From: RGIG1681 sp045650505
GTDB taxonomy: Bacteria; Bacillota; Clostridia; Christensenellales; UBA1242
NCBI GenBank assembly: GCA_045650505.1
Contig: JAZRRE010000006.1
Location: 1-46,530, forward strand
DNA length: 46,530 nt
Direction of reading: 5' to 3'
A program made the translations under genes and the position numbers. Under the pieces are notes generated by a model. That model worked only from the letters and a program-made list of their open reading frames with translations. It made no database searches and had not been told where the DNA came from. Shown here in pieces: positions 21,101-36,100 of this stretch. The number at the start of each line of letters is the position of its first letter. Within the stretch, counting starts at the first letter, position 1.

Positions 21101-24100
21101 TACGAAAGTGTCATAATATTTGATTTATGATAAGTTACATTGTTGATATTTTTATCAGTAGGAATAGTTTCGTAACGGTCAACAAATGACAAGTAGTGAA
21201 TATCATTTACATATTTATTGTCATCTGTTACGTATTCTGTTCTAGATTCAACATTAATAAGAGGTGAGTAGTCATTACCATTATTTGCATCAGTAATTTC
21301 ATCGTATGCATTTGTACCATCAATTACTTTATCAATTGTAATAGTGTAAGCACTTGTATAATTCAAAATCATCTTTAAGTGATTGTGAATCTTAAGGTCG
21401 TTATAACTTGTGTTGATAACAAACATACCATTTTCAATCGAACGATAGATAATAGGTGTATTTTCAATGTTATAAACAGCAGAATAAGTTCCATAAACAT
21501 ATCGATTTGAAACATTTGTTGCAATATATGGATAAATTTTTACAATTGATTCACTTTGAATAGTGATTGTAAGTTCAGCATCATTGCCGAAGCTTGCACG
21601 GGTTTCAACACCACTTGGATTTGTAAATACAATAGCAGCATTGAAGTATCCGTTAAAGATTTTTGGATTAAGTGTTCTAAATCCTTCATCATCGTGATGA
21701 GGTTCAATATCTTTTACGAATGTAAACTTAACAACTTGTGAGAATTTTGCATAAATGATTAATTCTTCACCTTCTTCCATATTTTCAAGCATTACAGAGC
21801 TCATTGCAATACCTGTTGAAGAACTGTAACTCAATATTGACTCAATTAATACATATTTGTGGTCATTGGTCATTGAAATGTTTGAAAGAATAACTTGTGA
21901 AGATTCATTCTTTTCTGCATAAATTGTACTTGTTGTTGCGTAGTAATAGCAAGTTGCACCATTATATTCAAGTCTATACCAGTTTGAATCTGTATCATCA
22001 GCGCCAGAAATTACACTGATAGGGTATTTCTTATAATAATAGTAGTAAACAAATGAATATTCTGTTCCTTCTAATGTCTTAATATTGTAATTAACAATAT
22101 CACCAACAGAGATTTTCATTTTGTTTGTTAAGTTTTGAGTATTGTTAAGGGTTTGTGATAATTCTTTATAAGTTGAAATTGTATATTCAAGAATTGTATC
22201 GTTATCTGGTGTTGTAACTTCAGTAACGGTCATTTGATTCTTGTCAAATACACCTTCATAGTTGAAGATACCTTTATCAGGTGTTAAACCAACAATTTGT
22301 GTTTTTATTTCAATATATGAAGAATATCTTGCTTCAACTGACAAATCTGAAGTAACTTTATGGTTTCCTGATGAGTATGCTGAATATCTTGCGATATATA
22401 CACTATACAATGGATTACCAGAATTATCTTTAATTTTTAATATAATTGAATCTTCAGCTGTGTATGTCAAAGTTGCAAGAGCTGTTGAAACTTCATCAAT
22501 AGTTCCTTCAATAACGCGAGCATCTGTTTCAAAGTCAGCTAATGAAACAAGAAGTCTTCCGTTGCTATAGAAACCAACAAATGAAATAGGAGCAACATCA
22601 AAATAATACATATACATATCTTGATTGTAGCCAAGGTCTAATATCATATTTTCATATGAATAGTCATTTGTGTTATCTCCATCAACCAAAGCGTTATAAA
22701 TTGATTGAATTTTTGTAGTTGAAATTGGGTCTGCAAAAATCATTGATAATGTTTTTGAATCATAAAGACTTGCAGTTGCTGAAGCACTTATTGATGAAAG
22801 CATAAATTGTTTCATTGTTAAGATAAATGCATCAGTATATTCATAGTTAAATGCATAATGTTTATTATAACAATTGATTGTGTGTGAATAAGGTGGGATT
22901 CCTGGAACATCACCTCTTGGAATATCAATATAATCTGCAGCTTCAAATTCTTTATATTGAGCAGCTGTAATTGTATATCCAGCATTTGAAGTAGGGAATA
23001 TTGTTAATTTTAATCCACGAACAACGTAGTTAATTTTAATATTAGCATCACCATCAGTATAAATGCTAGCAGTTGTCTTATCAGCAGCAATTTCTGTTAT
23101 AAGTGTAGCAATACCTATATCCATTAATAATGAATAAGGATAACTTACAACTTTAGTTGTTGTTACATTTGCATCAAATGTTCCACCTGAACTTGTATAA
23201 ATTGTTACAGGCATAATTTCAACATAAACAGCAACAAAATCACCTGCAGGAACACTATTGTTAAAGTTGAATTTAAATTTATCATCTCCTGTAACCATTG
23301 TTCCATTATATTTATAACCAACGAAGATATAATATTTATTATCAAATTTAATATATTCGTAGTCTCTTGAAAGGGTTGCTGTGAGTTTGTTCTTTGTAAG
23401 TCCAGAACCATCATCTTGGAATTTATATTGAACAGGTTTATTGTAATGATATCTAAATGTACCTTGGTCACCAACAGTTGTACCATAAGCACCACTTTCA
23501 TTTTCTGAATTGCTGAAATATGGAACATTATATACAAAGTCGATTTTTACATTTGGGTCATCCATTGAGTTGGCAGCGTATGATAATTGTAAATCGCCAT
23601 TGTTATCAATGTAATAAAACTCTTCAAAAATATTCAATACTTTAAATGATTCTTTAACCGCTTGTAAATAAATTACGTGGTTTTTAGTTGAAAGTTGAGC
23701 CTCGTTGTTAGCTGTTGCATCACCATAATAATAGAATACAACTCTCTTTTGAACGTTTGCAGAAATACTATAACTAGATGACAAATTATTTGTTTTCTTC
23801 CAATATGCCGCCAAATCAAGATTGGTATAATCTTCACCGACAAGTTTAGAAGTGTCATTTGCTTTCCAAAGGGTATAGTTCTTATTTGCTTCAGAAGATG
23901 TTAATGTCACATTCTTTCTAGAAATAAGTGCTGTACACAATTTCTTTGATTGAGCAACAATATCAGAGCCATTATATACTTCGTAATCAAAGTAACCATA
24001 AACAAGTAAGTCGCCACCATCATATTTAACAACAATGTTATTATGTGCTGAATCTTTACCTATAATTGTATGATTTGAACCTGAATCATCTTTATATGTA

Positions 24101-27100
24101 GTTCTCAATGTTGCTTTTCCTGAAGCAAATCCATCAGTAAATACAAGAATGTCAAGTATATTATCACTCATATCTGTGATGTAAAGAATGAAATCATTAG
24201 GAACTTTTAATGTTCCATCATCTTCAAGTGTATAAGCTGTAATATCAAAATAAGTGAGAACAACGAAATTCATATCAAGGTTAAATACTATAGAATTATA
24301 ACCTTTTAAAATTCCATAATCATCAGTAGCACCAGCAGCTTGTTTTGCTTTCATTAAGTTCAACAAATTAAACTTGATGTAAGAAACATCAGTTAATGAT
24401 AAACCATCAAAGTTTGTATCAACGTATTCGCCAGCACCATTATAATGTCTGAATGAGGTAAAGTTATCAGTATTATATGAAACTGTTTGAACTGTTGCAC
24501 CATCAATTGAGTATGAATAAGTATCAGCAATTCTATAACCACCGGTAGGTGATATAAGAGCAGTAGGAACAGAGTTAAAGTTGAACCAACCTGAAACTAC
24601 TTCAAGTAAGTTTCCATTAGCATCGTATTCATTATAAACTCTAATTTCACGACCTGTTGAGTCTGTTTGAACATCAAATTTAACTGTTACTTCATCAGGA
24701 TTATATCTAATCTCTAAATTAGTAATTTCTGTGAATAATGCCAAAATATTTGTATCTGTTACAGCTGTTGTAACAAATGGATTAACCATATCGGTTGAAA
24801 CACAAGCCATTTCAGACCAAATTTTTGTTGTTCTATCATAAGTTTGTGAATACCAACCAGCAAATGTATATGCTTTTGACACAATGTATGAATCAAATGT
24901 GTTATGGTCAGCAATGTCTGGGTCTGGAGTAGCAATATAAACTGTCTTAAAATCAGATGAGTAAATATAAACTTCTGAACTTGGGCTATAGTATGGGTCA
25001 TCACTTGATTCACCATTAACTTCGCCTTTGTTTACAACATAATACTTTCCATTATCAATCTTTTTATATTCAGCTGTATAACCAGTATAGTTTGTTGTTG
25101 ATGCTGCATTTGCATGAGGACCTGTAACTATTGCAGTATTTTGTGGTAAATAAGCAGCTCTTACACCGCCCCAAAGAACAATTGAATATTCTGCAAATGA
25201 CATATCACCATATGTGCTGAAATTATAAATATTAGATTCATCAGCTAAACCATGTGGGTTATAGTCTAAATCAGGATTAATAATTGTTTCGTAAATAGGG
25301 TTAGAACCCGAACTTCCTTCAAGATGTCTATATGATGTGTTGAATGTTTGATATTTGTTATAACCATCAATGTACTTAATAGGGCTACCAGATATATCAA
25401 ATTTCTTTGCTTCACCAATATATGTGAGTTCACCAAGACTTGAGGTTACACCACCACCAACGTAAATGGTGTCATCAAGTTTATAGTATGGATTAATCTT
25501 AAAGTTTCCAACATCATATAATACAGATTCATCAAGACCTGTGTTAGAGTTGAATTCAACACTATTTACAATTGATGTTGAAACACTAACTGTGTAAATG
25601 ATAACAGTTGAAAGGTTGATATAGTTAATTCTTCCTGTAGCAAAAGGACCTTCAAACTTGTAGAACTTATCTGGTGGTAAGATAAAGATTCTTCCGTCAG
25701 TATGTTCTATTTCTATTGCGCCATTATCATTTTTCTCACTTAATGAATGACTCTTAAGATTTGAGATTATTTTATAGAATAATTCATTAATTGTATATAA
25801 GCTAAATTGTGTTTTATTTGAAATGTAATCATCATAATTATCAATATCTTCTTCTTTATCAAGTTGATAATAAGATTCAGATTTCATAACATAATCGATT
25901 GAAAATACTGAATCAACATATGTTGCTGCATAAATGATTTGGTTTAATTTTCCAATAAACTCACCAAAAGATTTGAATCCAACAAAAGCCAAATCTCTAA
26001 TGATTGTTTGAGTGTAATCAGTGAGTGCTGCTTTTGTTTTTAAATCAGCATTAGCTGCGATTTCATCTTCAGTATAATAAAGTTTATGAGCAGGGTTGAT
26101 TGCAGGAATTTTAACATTCATCAATTTGTTAATAAATTCTTCAGTAACATAAATATTTCCGTTTGCAGTCATATAATAATTCATCTTATTAAGTGTTGCA
26201 TAGTTAATATCATATGAACCAGAATAATCTTTGAATCTAATTAAATAACTAGCTGAATTTGTTTTACCAAGCAACGCATTAAGCCAATCAGTTAAGGTTG
26301 AGATTGCAGTGCTAAAGTTAAATGAAGCAGAAGATGACAATTGTGTCTTATATACTTCACTAAACGCTCTAACAAAATACTTTCTAATAATTTCATATTT
26401 TTCGATTATAGTTGGAACACCATCAACATAATCAGAAACTTTAAATACAAATTTACCACTTGACCTATTAAATTCTTTAATTGCGAAGTTTTCATCGTTA
26501 ACCAAACTAACAAATGCTCGACTCTTTGCAAGTTCATAGAACATATATTCAGCCATATATTTAGAGAAACTGAATGCTTTAGACTTGCTTACGCCTGGAA
26601 CGTTGTCGAATGCAATCTTAAGTTTGATTGGAGTTTGTCCATTATATGAGAAGTGAATATAGTTATATTCAGAGAAGTAGATGTCATCATTATAAGTATC
26701 AACTGTTGTCTTGTAATTGATAAATGTATCGAAGAAGTTGTCATAATAATCGATGTTATGACCTGACAAAATGTCAGATGCAATATTTTTACCTCTATCT
26801 GGGTGAACCAAATATTCTGGGTTTTCATTGCCAGCAGATGGGGTAATGCCATCTGTTTGTGCCATATCACGATTGTATGATACTTTCAATAAATAATACA
26901 CGTACTCAAGTTCAGGGTCATTTGCATCTTTAACCGCACTCATATTTGGTTGAATAATGAAATTCAATGCATAATCTGAATCCAAACCAAGAGAGTGAAT
27001 TGAAAGTTCAAATTCAACTTGAACTCTAATTAAATAATAAACTGTTGTTTGAGAATCAAAATAGAAGTTTTTAAGTGAAAGAACTTGTTCAGGAGTTCTA

Positions 27101-30100
27101 TAAATAGCAAATGCGTTTCTATCAAATGAACCATTACCATAACCATCAGTTGAACCACCAAGAGCGGATAATGATTTAAAGTTTTTGATAGACTCTTTTG
27201 TATAGAAAGCTTCGAGGAACGTTCTTTGTTCAGATGGGTCTTTTGCCTCATCATCAGTTACAATATCAAATAAAGTAGATGTTCCAAGTTCATTTACATT
27301 GAACTTATAGTCACCACGATATTTTTCAACAGCATAATCATCTTGATAGAATTTAACATCTTCAGAATCACCAACAGAACCACCTAAATAGTTCTTATTA
27401 ATAGTTCCAGATAATGCTAAATCTTCATCCTGAATAGTAAGATTTGTGCCGTTTGAGTTTGTTCTAATCTCACTATTTTTATTTTCATTGAAATAGTAGA
27501 GAGCTTCAATTGAAATACCTGAATCTTCTTCAAGTTCATTGAAGATATATGATTGATAACTTTCAACAAATTTTGCAACAAGTCTCATATTTGAGTGTAA
27601 TTTTGAAACTGTAATAGAGTTTTCAATAATTTCAATGTTTGCATTATCTTTTGTTAAATAATAGTTAATATCATATATAGAAGATTTGTCATTGTATTTA
27701 AATACAGCATAAACGGTGTTACCATTAAGTGTATATTTTGTTGTTTTTTGAACATAAGTGCCATCAGCATTCTTTGTCCAATCAACTTTTGGTTTTCCAT
27801 CTTCGCCAAGTGCATAACTAGCCATAACTGCATCATAAATATTCATATAACCGATATAGTTATTAGCCCATAAAACATCAAGTGAATCTGCAGAAACAGC
27901 AAAGTCAGATGTTCTTACTTTTCTAGTATATTCTGCATCATAATATAATTCATTCACACTGTTGTTCTTCATATATACTTGAACAAAGTATGGTGATGTT
28001 CTTGATACACCAATGTTAGCAAAGATACCAACATAATCATCTTTGATTGAATCAGGAATAGTTGTGAAGTCATTTGAGAATATAGCAGCTGTTGTGCTTG
28101 AATTAGAAATGCTATATCTTCTCTTATATTCTTTTGAGCCAGCAACTCTACCAGGGTAGATACCGTTTTGGTCAAGAACATAAGTTGTTACATCAGAAGA
28201 TGTTACAAATTGTGTTTTTACAATTTGGTCTGAATAAGTTGAATTTAATTCTTCATCGATGGTTTTATCTGAAACAACCCAACCATAAGTTGAATCAAAT
28301 CTTGCAAGATACCAACCATCAAGACGATAACCAGAGTTTGGAATTGCTGTAAGTGTAATTGAACTATCTCTATCAAAATATGATGTTTTGTATTGAAGGG
28401 TAGAGTAAACTTTACCATTCTTATCTGAATACAATTCACCAGTTGACAAGTTGTTTGCAGAGTTGAAATATTTTCCGTTAGTAGCACGGCTATCTGAATT
28501 TCTTGAAACATCGTTAAACAATTCAATCTTTAATTCAGCAACTTTTTTATTGGCTGAAGTAAGAATACCAATTGAAGTGCTGTAATAAACGTTGTTACTA
28601 TCTTTATTTCTAACGTAGATAGGTAATTTAAATTCATCTTCTAATACATTGTTTCCATTTTTATCAACAGAAAGTTTTGCATATAATTGATATCTTGAAG
28701 TTCCAGAAGTTCTCTTAAAGTAATAAGTTGTACCTTCGATACTTGCTGAATAGATATTTCCACCAAGACTATAAGTTCTAATAACTTTATTTTTAACAAA
28801 TTCGTTAGAAGTTACAGCATAGTATGAATTATTTTCAAGCAATACAGGTAATCTTCTTGAGTTCTTTAAAGCAGAGCTTTCTTTTGTTGCATCAATTGCA
28901 ACTCTTGTTATCATTACATATGTCAAAATATCTGTGATTGTTGCATAGTTAATGTTCTCAATATCAGAGTAGTGATAGCAAACTTCACCGGTTTCATTAT
29001 CATAAATTGTTTTGAATCTTTGTTGATTCATTTTAACAACAACTTTATAAACTCCATCAACAGCATCAGCAATAGAATCAATCTTCTTATTCATATAGAA
29101 TGAGTATGTGCTTGCATCTAATGTTGTTGCATATAATTGCAAGTTAACTAAACATGGTTTTCCTTCTTCAAGAGCACCTTCATAGTTTACAAATGTTTGT
29201 TCGTGTTTTTGATATTCACCACCTCTAAAGGTTACGAGTGTATAAGTTCCAGGTTTATCAACTTCTTCATAAATAATATATGAATAAGCATTTTCACCTG
29301 TATAGTTATCTGCAATACCTAATTTTTTGAAAATAGGGTAACCATTTGAAGCAAATTTACCTGTAAAGTAAAGATATGATTCATTTGAGATGTTTGAATA
29401 TTCAACCTCGGTTCCTTCAACATATTCAATAAAATACATTTCTTTTTGATATGTTTCAGGGTCAATTTTAATTGATTGACTTGAAGAAACAATATTAACT
29501 GAACCACCAACGTTGATAGTATCATCATCAAGTTCTGTAGCGATTGAAAGAGCATAAATCTTTTCATATACAGGAAGAATTAAATAATATCCGTTAACCT
29601 TTTGAGCAAATCTAAAGATTGGATTAACTATTTCATTCTTATATTCTTCCATCAATTTTCCATCTAAAAAGATAGATTCTGCGTTTTCTCTTTGATATAT
29701 CTTCCATTGTTTGAAACGATAGAATACTTCACCATCAAATGAGATAAGTGGAGAAGCTGTAAACACAACACCTTCTTTTCCACATTCTAAATAAACAGTT
29801 TCTGATTTATTTAAAACAGAAATTGCGTTTTCAAGCCAGAAACCTTGTGACATTGAGAAATCAATGTTTGCATCAATTTTATAACCAGAAGTTAAACCAG
29901 CAATAGTAACATTGTCATAGTTAACATCTGCAGTTGATGAATTTAATAAACCTGAATCAATTCCTTGAAGTCCGATACAATCGAATGATTGGTCACCATA
30001 AATACTATCTGATGTTAAATAAATAGCACCTGTTGACTTATCTTGTAAATATGTATGGATATCATAATATGGAACATTTGAAAGGGTTTTTGTTGATGAA

Positions 30101-33100
30101 CCCCAAATTGAAACTGTAGAATCATCAAGTTTTACAAAAGCACCATTTTTGAAGCGATATACATTATCAACATATCTTTCTTCAATTAAACCTGTTTCAG
30201 GGTTAAATACATTTGCTGTCTTATCTGCAAAATAGATATAGCTATCAGTTCCTTCATTCATAGCAACATCTGAAATTTTTGCAGCTGTTGTATATAATTG
30301 ATAATATCTAGAACCATCATAGATAAGTGCATAATAAAGCATTTTTTCATCTTCTGAAAGTTCCCAATAATCAGTGAGTGGCATATACATACTTGTAAGA
30401 GATGCATCTTCATCACGATTATAATATTGTTTAAAGTTAACAATCTTTGGTGCATTTGATAATCCAGAATCTGGACTAGGAATATTATCAATCATTCTAT
30501 AGCTTGCAAATGGAACAAAGGTAATACCATCAATAATATAGTACATATTATCTAGATAGTTATTTCCTTGAAGGTTTGCAAGCGTAGCCTTAAATGTTAC
30601 TGTTTGGAAATCAGTTATTACAGTTTCACCGGTATCAATAATATTTGCTACCATTTCAACATAATAACCTTTATTTGTTGTGAATGCTAAATCAACTTTA
30701 GCAGGAACACCTTGTTTATGATAAACTTCGAACACATAAATAGCGTTAACATATGGAGCGCCATCTTTAATTACAACGCCAGGGAAGTTTTCTGTTACAT
30801 TTGTTGCAACAGTATAATCGATAGGGTAATAACAGTTATTATCAATAAGAGGGTTCTTACCACTATTTGGAAGGAGTGATGAGAAGCTTGGCATAACTTG
30901 AACTTCACCTGTTGTATCAGAAATTCCAAATTTACCAATAATTGTTACTGCACTATCAGAGTTTGTGTATGCAAAACGTGTAAGGTTTGCAACTTGCTTA
31001 TATTCTGTAATAGTTTGTAATGTTAATTGTTGAGTATAAGCAGCATCTTTATAGTATGTTGTTGTATATCTTGATGAGATTGAATAGTTGTTAATCATAT
31101 CACCGGTAATCATATATTTTGCATAAAGATTTTTACCAGAGAAGTGTTTAACATATTTTCCATCTTGAACATTTTCACCAAATGCATCATTAAAGTCATT
31201 ATCTGTAGGATTAGTATCACCAGCAAGAGCAGACATCTTATATGATGAGAACATATAATATTGAGCTGATGGTCTAAATTCAAATGTGTTATTTCCTGAA
31301 TAATAGATATAGTTGAATGCAAATACACTATCACTTGATGAGTATTCAAATTCTTGTAAATCCATATTGAATGTAATGCCGTTATAAAGTGTTGAACCAC
31401 CAATAAAGTAAATATTTTCAGAGAAATAATCATATACAAATTTAGTTAAATCACGTGCTTCAACAGTGTTTGAACCTGTATTAATATTTACAATACCTTT
31501 ATTTGGGTCAAATGTTGCGAATGTGCTTGTGTATGTTATTTCACCACTGTGTCTTTCAACATTATAAATTTTACCAGCTTCAACATCAAAATAAAGTTGT
31601 TCTTGTGCATCATTTGAATCTAAAAGTGTTTTAGCATTAATTGTGTTAGATTTTTGTGATACAAAAACATATTCAATATTACGTTTTGATGTTTGAACGT
31701 AATAATAACGCATTTCTTTAAGTTCATCAGTTGCACCACTAACAACTCTTTCATCCAAGAAATAGTAATAACCTGAATCATGGAAAAGGGTAACTTTCTT
31801 ACCTGTTTTAAATGTAACAATACTATTTTTAAAATCAATAGATGCGTATTCTTGGTCACTGTTATCAACAATTTTGCCTGAAGAATATTTATAATGAGTA
31901 GAGTTAGTTAACGATGACATTGACTGAACTCTTGGAGGGTTATCGCTAATATAAACATTTCTATCATTACCGCGAATATCAAGTGCATCAGCATAATAAT
32001 ATTTATTGTTATAATAGAATGCATAGCTTGTATTTTGAATTGAGTCTTTAACAACAGGTGGATTTGTTGCTGTATTTTGAACAACTTCATTACCTTGAAT
32101 TTTTACAGCATTTCCTGTATATGTCAAGAATTCACCTGTAAGTTTGTTATATTCATAAACACTTGGAGTATCTCCACTATAAACAACCAAAAGATAGAAT
32201 GTTTTTCCACCTTGTTCAACTTCCAAAATTCTATTTCTATCAACATAATATCCAAATAAATATTGTTTGTTGATACTCTTCTTTGATGCAGTAAGTTCTT
32301 CATATAACATATTAAATGTCAATGTTTTTCCACTGCTATCTTGAAGTGGTTCAAGATTTTGAACTTGATAGTTTTTGTCACCAATAACTTCGGTTGAAAC
32401 AAGTGCTGATCTTACATAAATTTTACCATCATTTGCAACGTAAACAGTTTGTTCGATAGGAACAGAATCAATTGCGTTATAACATTTAATAACTTTAAAT
32501 GATAATAAAATTTTAACGATATCATATGTAATTTGAATTGGAGCACCGTTGTGGTCTAATTCTTCAAATGTAATAGGGTCGCCATTATCATAAGAAATGT
32601 GATATTTAATTTCAGTTTCTGTAAATCTAATGTTTGTATTTCTAACTCTATAAATTGTAGCGATTGTATCTTTGTTTGCGTTTACAAAGTCATCATCAAT
32701 TGTTAAGAGGTTAGAAACTAATGAATAATAGTTAGAACCTTCAGCAACTTGTCCTGAAATTGAGTCATTAATATAGTATCCCTCTGAATCAGTATATAAA
32801 TAACCACTTTCATTACCAATATTGTAAGAAATATAGTTCAAAAGAACTCTCTTCTTACCATTTTTGGTATCATAACCAACTGCTGAAATTTGCAATTTTT
32901 TACCGCTTTCCAAATTAGCAATTGAACTGAAAAGTTCATAATTTGTACCAACATTAAATGTATCAAAGTATAAATAATAAACAACTGCAGTTTTAGGGCT
33001 GGTAATGCTATAAATTCTCTTACCATTGAAAACTCTATTTTGGTCAACAGTTTCAATTACGTGCATTGATTCATTGATATTTGAGCTCCAACCGGTAAGG

Positions 33101-36100
33101 TCTGCAATTGTACCAAATGGTTTTCTACTATTAACGGTTGTTTCATAGAAGAATGTTTCTTTTTTATAGATTGTTCCTTCGTGTTCAACACCATTATAAT
33201 AGTATTTTGTTTGGAAGAATTCCATTGTACCGTTAGAAACACGGTCTGGTTCTTGAATAATTTGAACTGCTTTCTTATCAGCATCTGTGAAAGGTAAGAT
33301 GTAATAATAATAGCTGCTAATAATTTTAGCTCCAACAAGCTTCATAAAGTTTTTAGCATTAACATTAGTACTTTGAGCAATATCTTTACCAAGCATAATA
33401 GAATCATTATCTAAAAGTTGCTTGAAGTTTGAAATTGCATAGAAGTAAATAACTTCACTTGTTGTGGTGCCATATATATCAGTTACCTCATGATGTCTAG
33501 CATATGGGGTAGTTGAGTAATAAACATTAACGTTGCTTCCATCAACTTGTTCAATTAAATTTTGGTTGCCATAATATGAATAGCAAACAGAATAATATGA
33601 TGTATAGCTATCATTTTTAGCAACAACTGTTTTACAGAAGTCGATGCCACTATAATATGAAGAATTTGATAAGAATCTAATGCTAAATGATGGTAAACCA
33701 TCTGCATCTGTTCCTTTAGAAATAGAGTAAACAGTTTCTTCATGTAATGTTGCATTATTATCAATTTTAGTAATTTGATAAATTGTACCTACATTATAAT
33801 AAATAAAGTTAGATGATGAAATTCCATCAATATTAAATACTGTTCCAACTTGAACTTGAGGAGAAATTGCATATTTTGTACCTTCAAGATCAATTTCCAT
33901 TGCAGCTGTATCGAATGTAACTTTTTGACCTTTATAGTATGTTGAACCTTGTCTAACAAGAACATAGTTATCAATAAAACCAACAGCAACACAAGAATCA
34001 TTATAGAGCATATGAACTGTCATTGGTGTTCCTAAATTAGAAACTTCATATCTAGCAACATCATCAACCATTCCTCTATATTGTGATTGTTGTGTAATTT
34101 TCTTATAAATTTCAGTTGAATAGTAAAGTGGTTTAGCATCTTCTTTACCTGTGAAAATATCAGTAACAATTTTATCAGCAATCATATAATCTTTGTCAAA
34201 TTTATCGCTGAAATAAATTGACCTTTTGTTTGCATCAGTATCTGTTCCATCTTGAATAACAAAAGCTTCACCTTTAATAATAAATGAGCTTAAATTCATT
34301 TGGGTTACATAACTTTCTGCAACAATCGATGTTTTTGTAGAACTAAAATATTTTCTTGTATCAGTTAAACCAACATTAATGTTTGTGATATATGTCAATC
34401 TACCCGTTGTACCTGAAAATTTGTATGTGTTATCAGAACCTGTGTTATCAATAGTTCTAGAAGCTGTTGAACCAACATTATTGCCATTAGGTTCTTTAAC
34501 TTGAATAGTAACTTTTGTTTGTTTTTCTGAACCAACATCAAATGAAATTTTTGGTGTTGCACCATTAACTTCAATAGAAAGTTTATAATATGTGAATGAT
34601 GTAACAGGGGTATTATCTGAATTTTTCTTTAACTGTAAAGAAATATCTGTAAATAAATAACCACCAACAGATGATGAACTATATCCGGTTTCGTTAACAC
34701 TAAACCAAATATGTGAACTGAAATAAGTCATTAATTTAACTTTTTCATAGTTACCCTCAATGCTAACCGCATCATCATAAGGGTAAGGGTTTGTGCATTC
34801 TTCATCTGAATAAATTTTTGCTTTGTTTTGGTTTTCTTCAGAACCATCATTTTTAAATACATAATAATCTGTACTATTAATATTTGCTACATATCTTACT
34901 GCTTCAAAATCAAAACCAATTCCATCAGCTTCAACATTAACAGATTTAAAACCATATTTAGATGCTAAATCCGCTTCATCGTTGCAACCAAAATCATAGA
35001 ATAATGCATTTTCAGCACTAAAACTAAAGAAGAATCTTGTTCCTTGGAAATCAATGTATGGTCTTTGCATTTTAACTGTCATACTCTTTGCAAAATCATA
35101 TTCCAATGGTTTTGAAAGACCAAGTGGGTGAGTTGCATCAAGTTCGTTGCAATTAGACCAATCAATTTCATATGTACCATCACTTCTTTCATTAAATGCT
35201 GGTTCACCATCATAGGTTTTGCCATCAGCACTATTATAGTAATAGTCGTGTCTATTATATGTAAATTTGAAATAGTTAAAACCAAAGCTCTTCATTTCAA
35301 CAATAGAGCAGGTTAAATACTCAATGTCTGTATGATTCTTTGTTATTGTTTTTGTTGAAATATTAAAGTCTTTTGAAATTGTAACATCATAGAAATAGTT
35401 ATCAACTAATTGACCAGAATATTTAAATCCACCAACAACACCATCACCGGTATAATAAATAGGGTCAGTAATACCGCCTGGATGTAATAATTTGTTAATA
35501 AGTGAATTTGGTTTGTCAAAATTAATTACATATTTTGCTGATGTGATATTATTTCCAGAAGTAAGTTTGTTTGTAATTGTTTTTCTTCCATCAACTGAAC
35601 TAAATTTAGGAGAGATAACAAATGATAAAACTCTTTCTTCTTCTGGAACACTAGCATCAGAATCATCTCTAACTAAAAAGTCATTTTCTGAACAGAAATA
35701 GAAATAACCATTATATGTAATAACATCACAATCACCGGTAGCTGTCATAGAATAAGGTCCAATATAGTTGATATCATTACTATCATCACTTCCAACAATA
35801 CGACTTAATTCAATGAAATCATATCTAACATTGCCACCAACTTCATATCTTGCAAACATATTATCGCTTGTGCAAGACCTATACATATGATACATAACAG
35901 AAGTAGAACCTGAAGCTGCAGCATATGCATTTTTATAGTAATAGGTGAAGTATTCAGATTTTTTATCACTACCTGTACCCGTTGTGTAAACAATAAAGCT
36001 ATCATCAACACTCTTTGTTACAGTGCTAACGTTTACATTACTTACATTATAATAATAGTATCCTGTATCAACTTTATTATCTTTTAATGTTGACATTCTT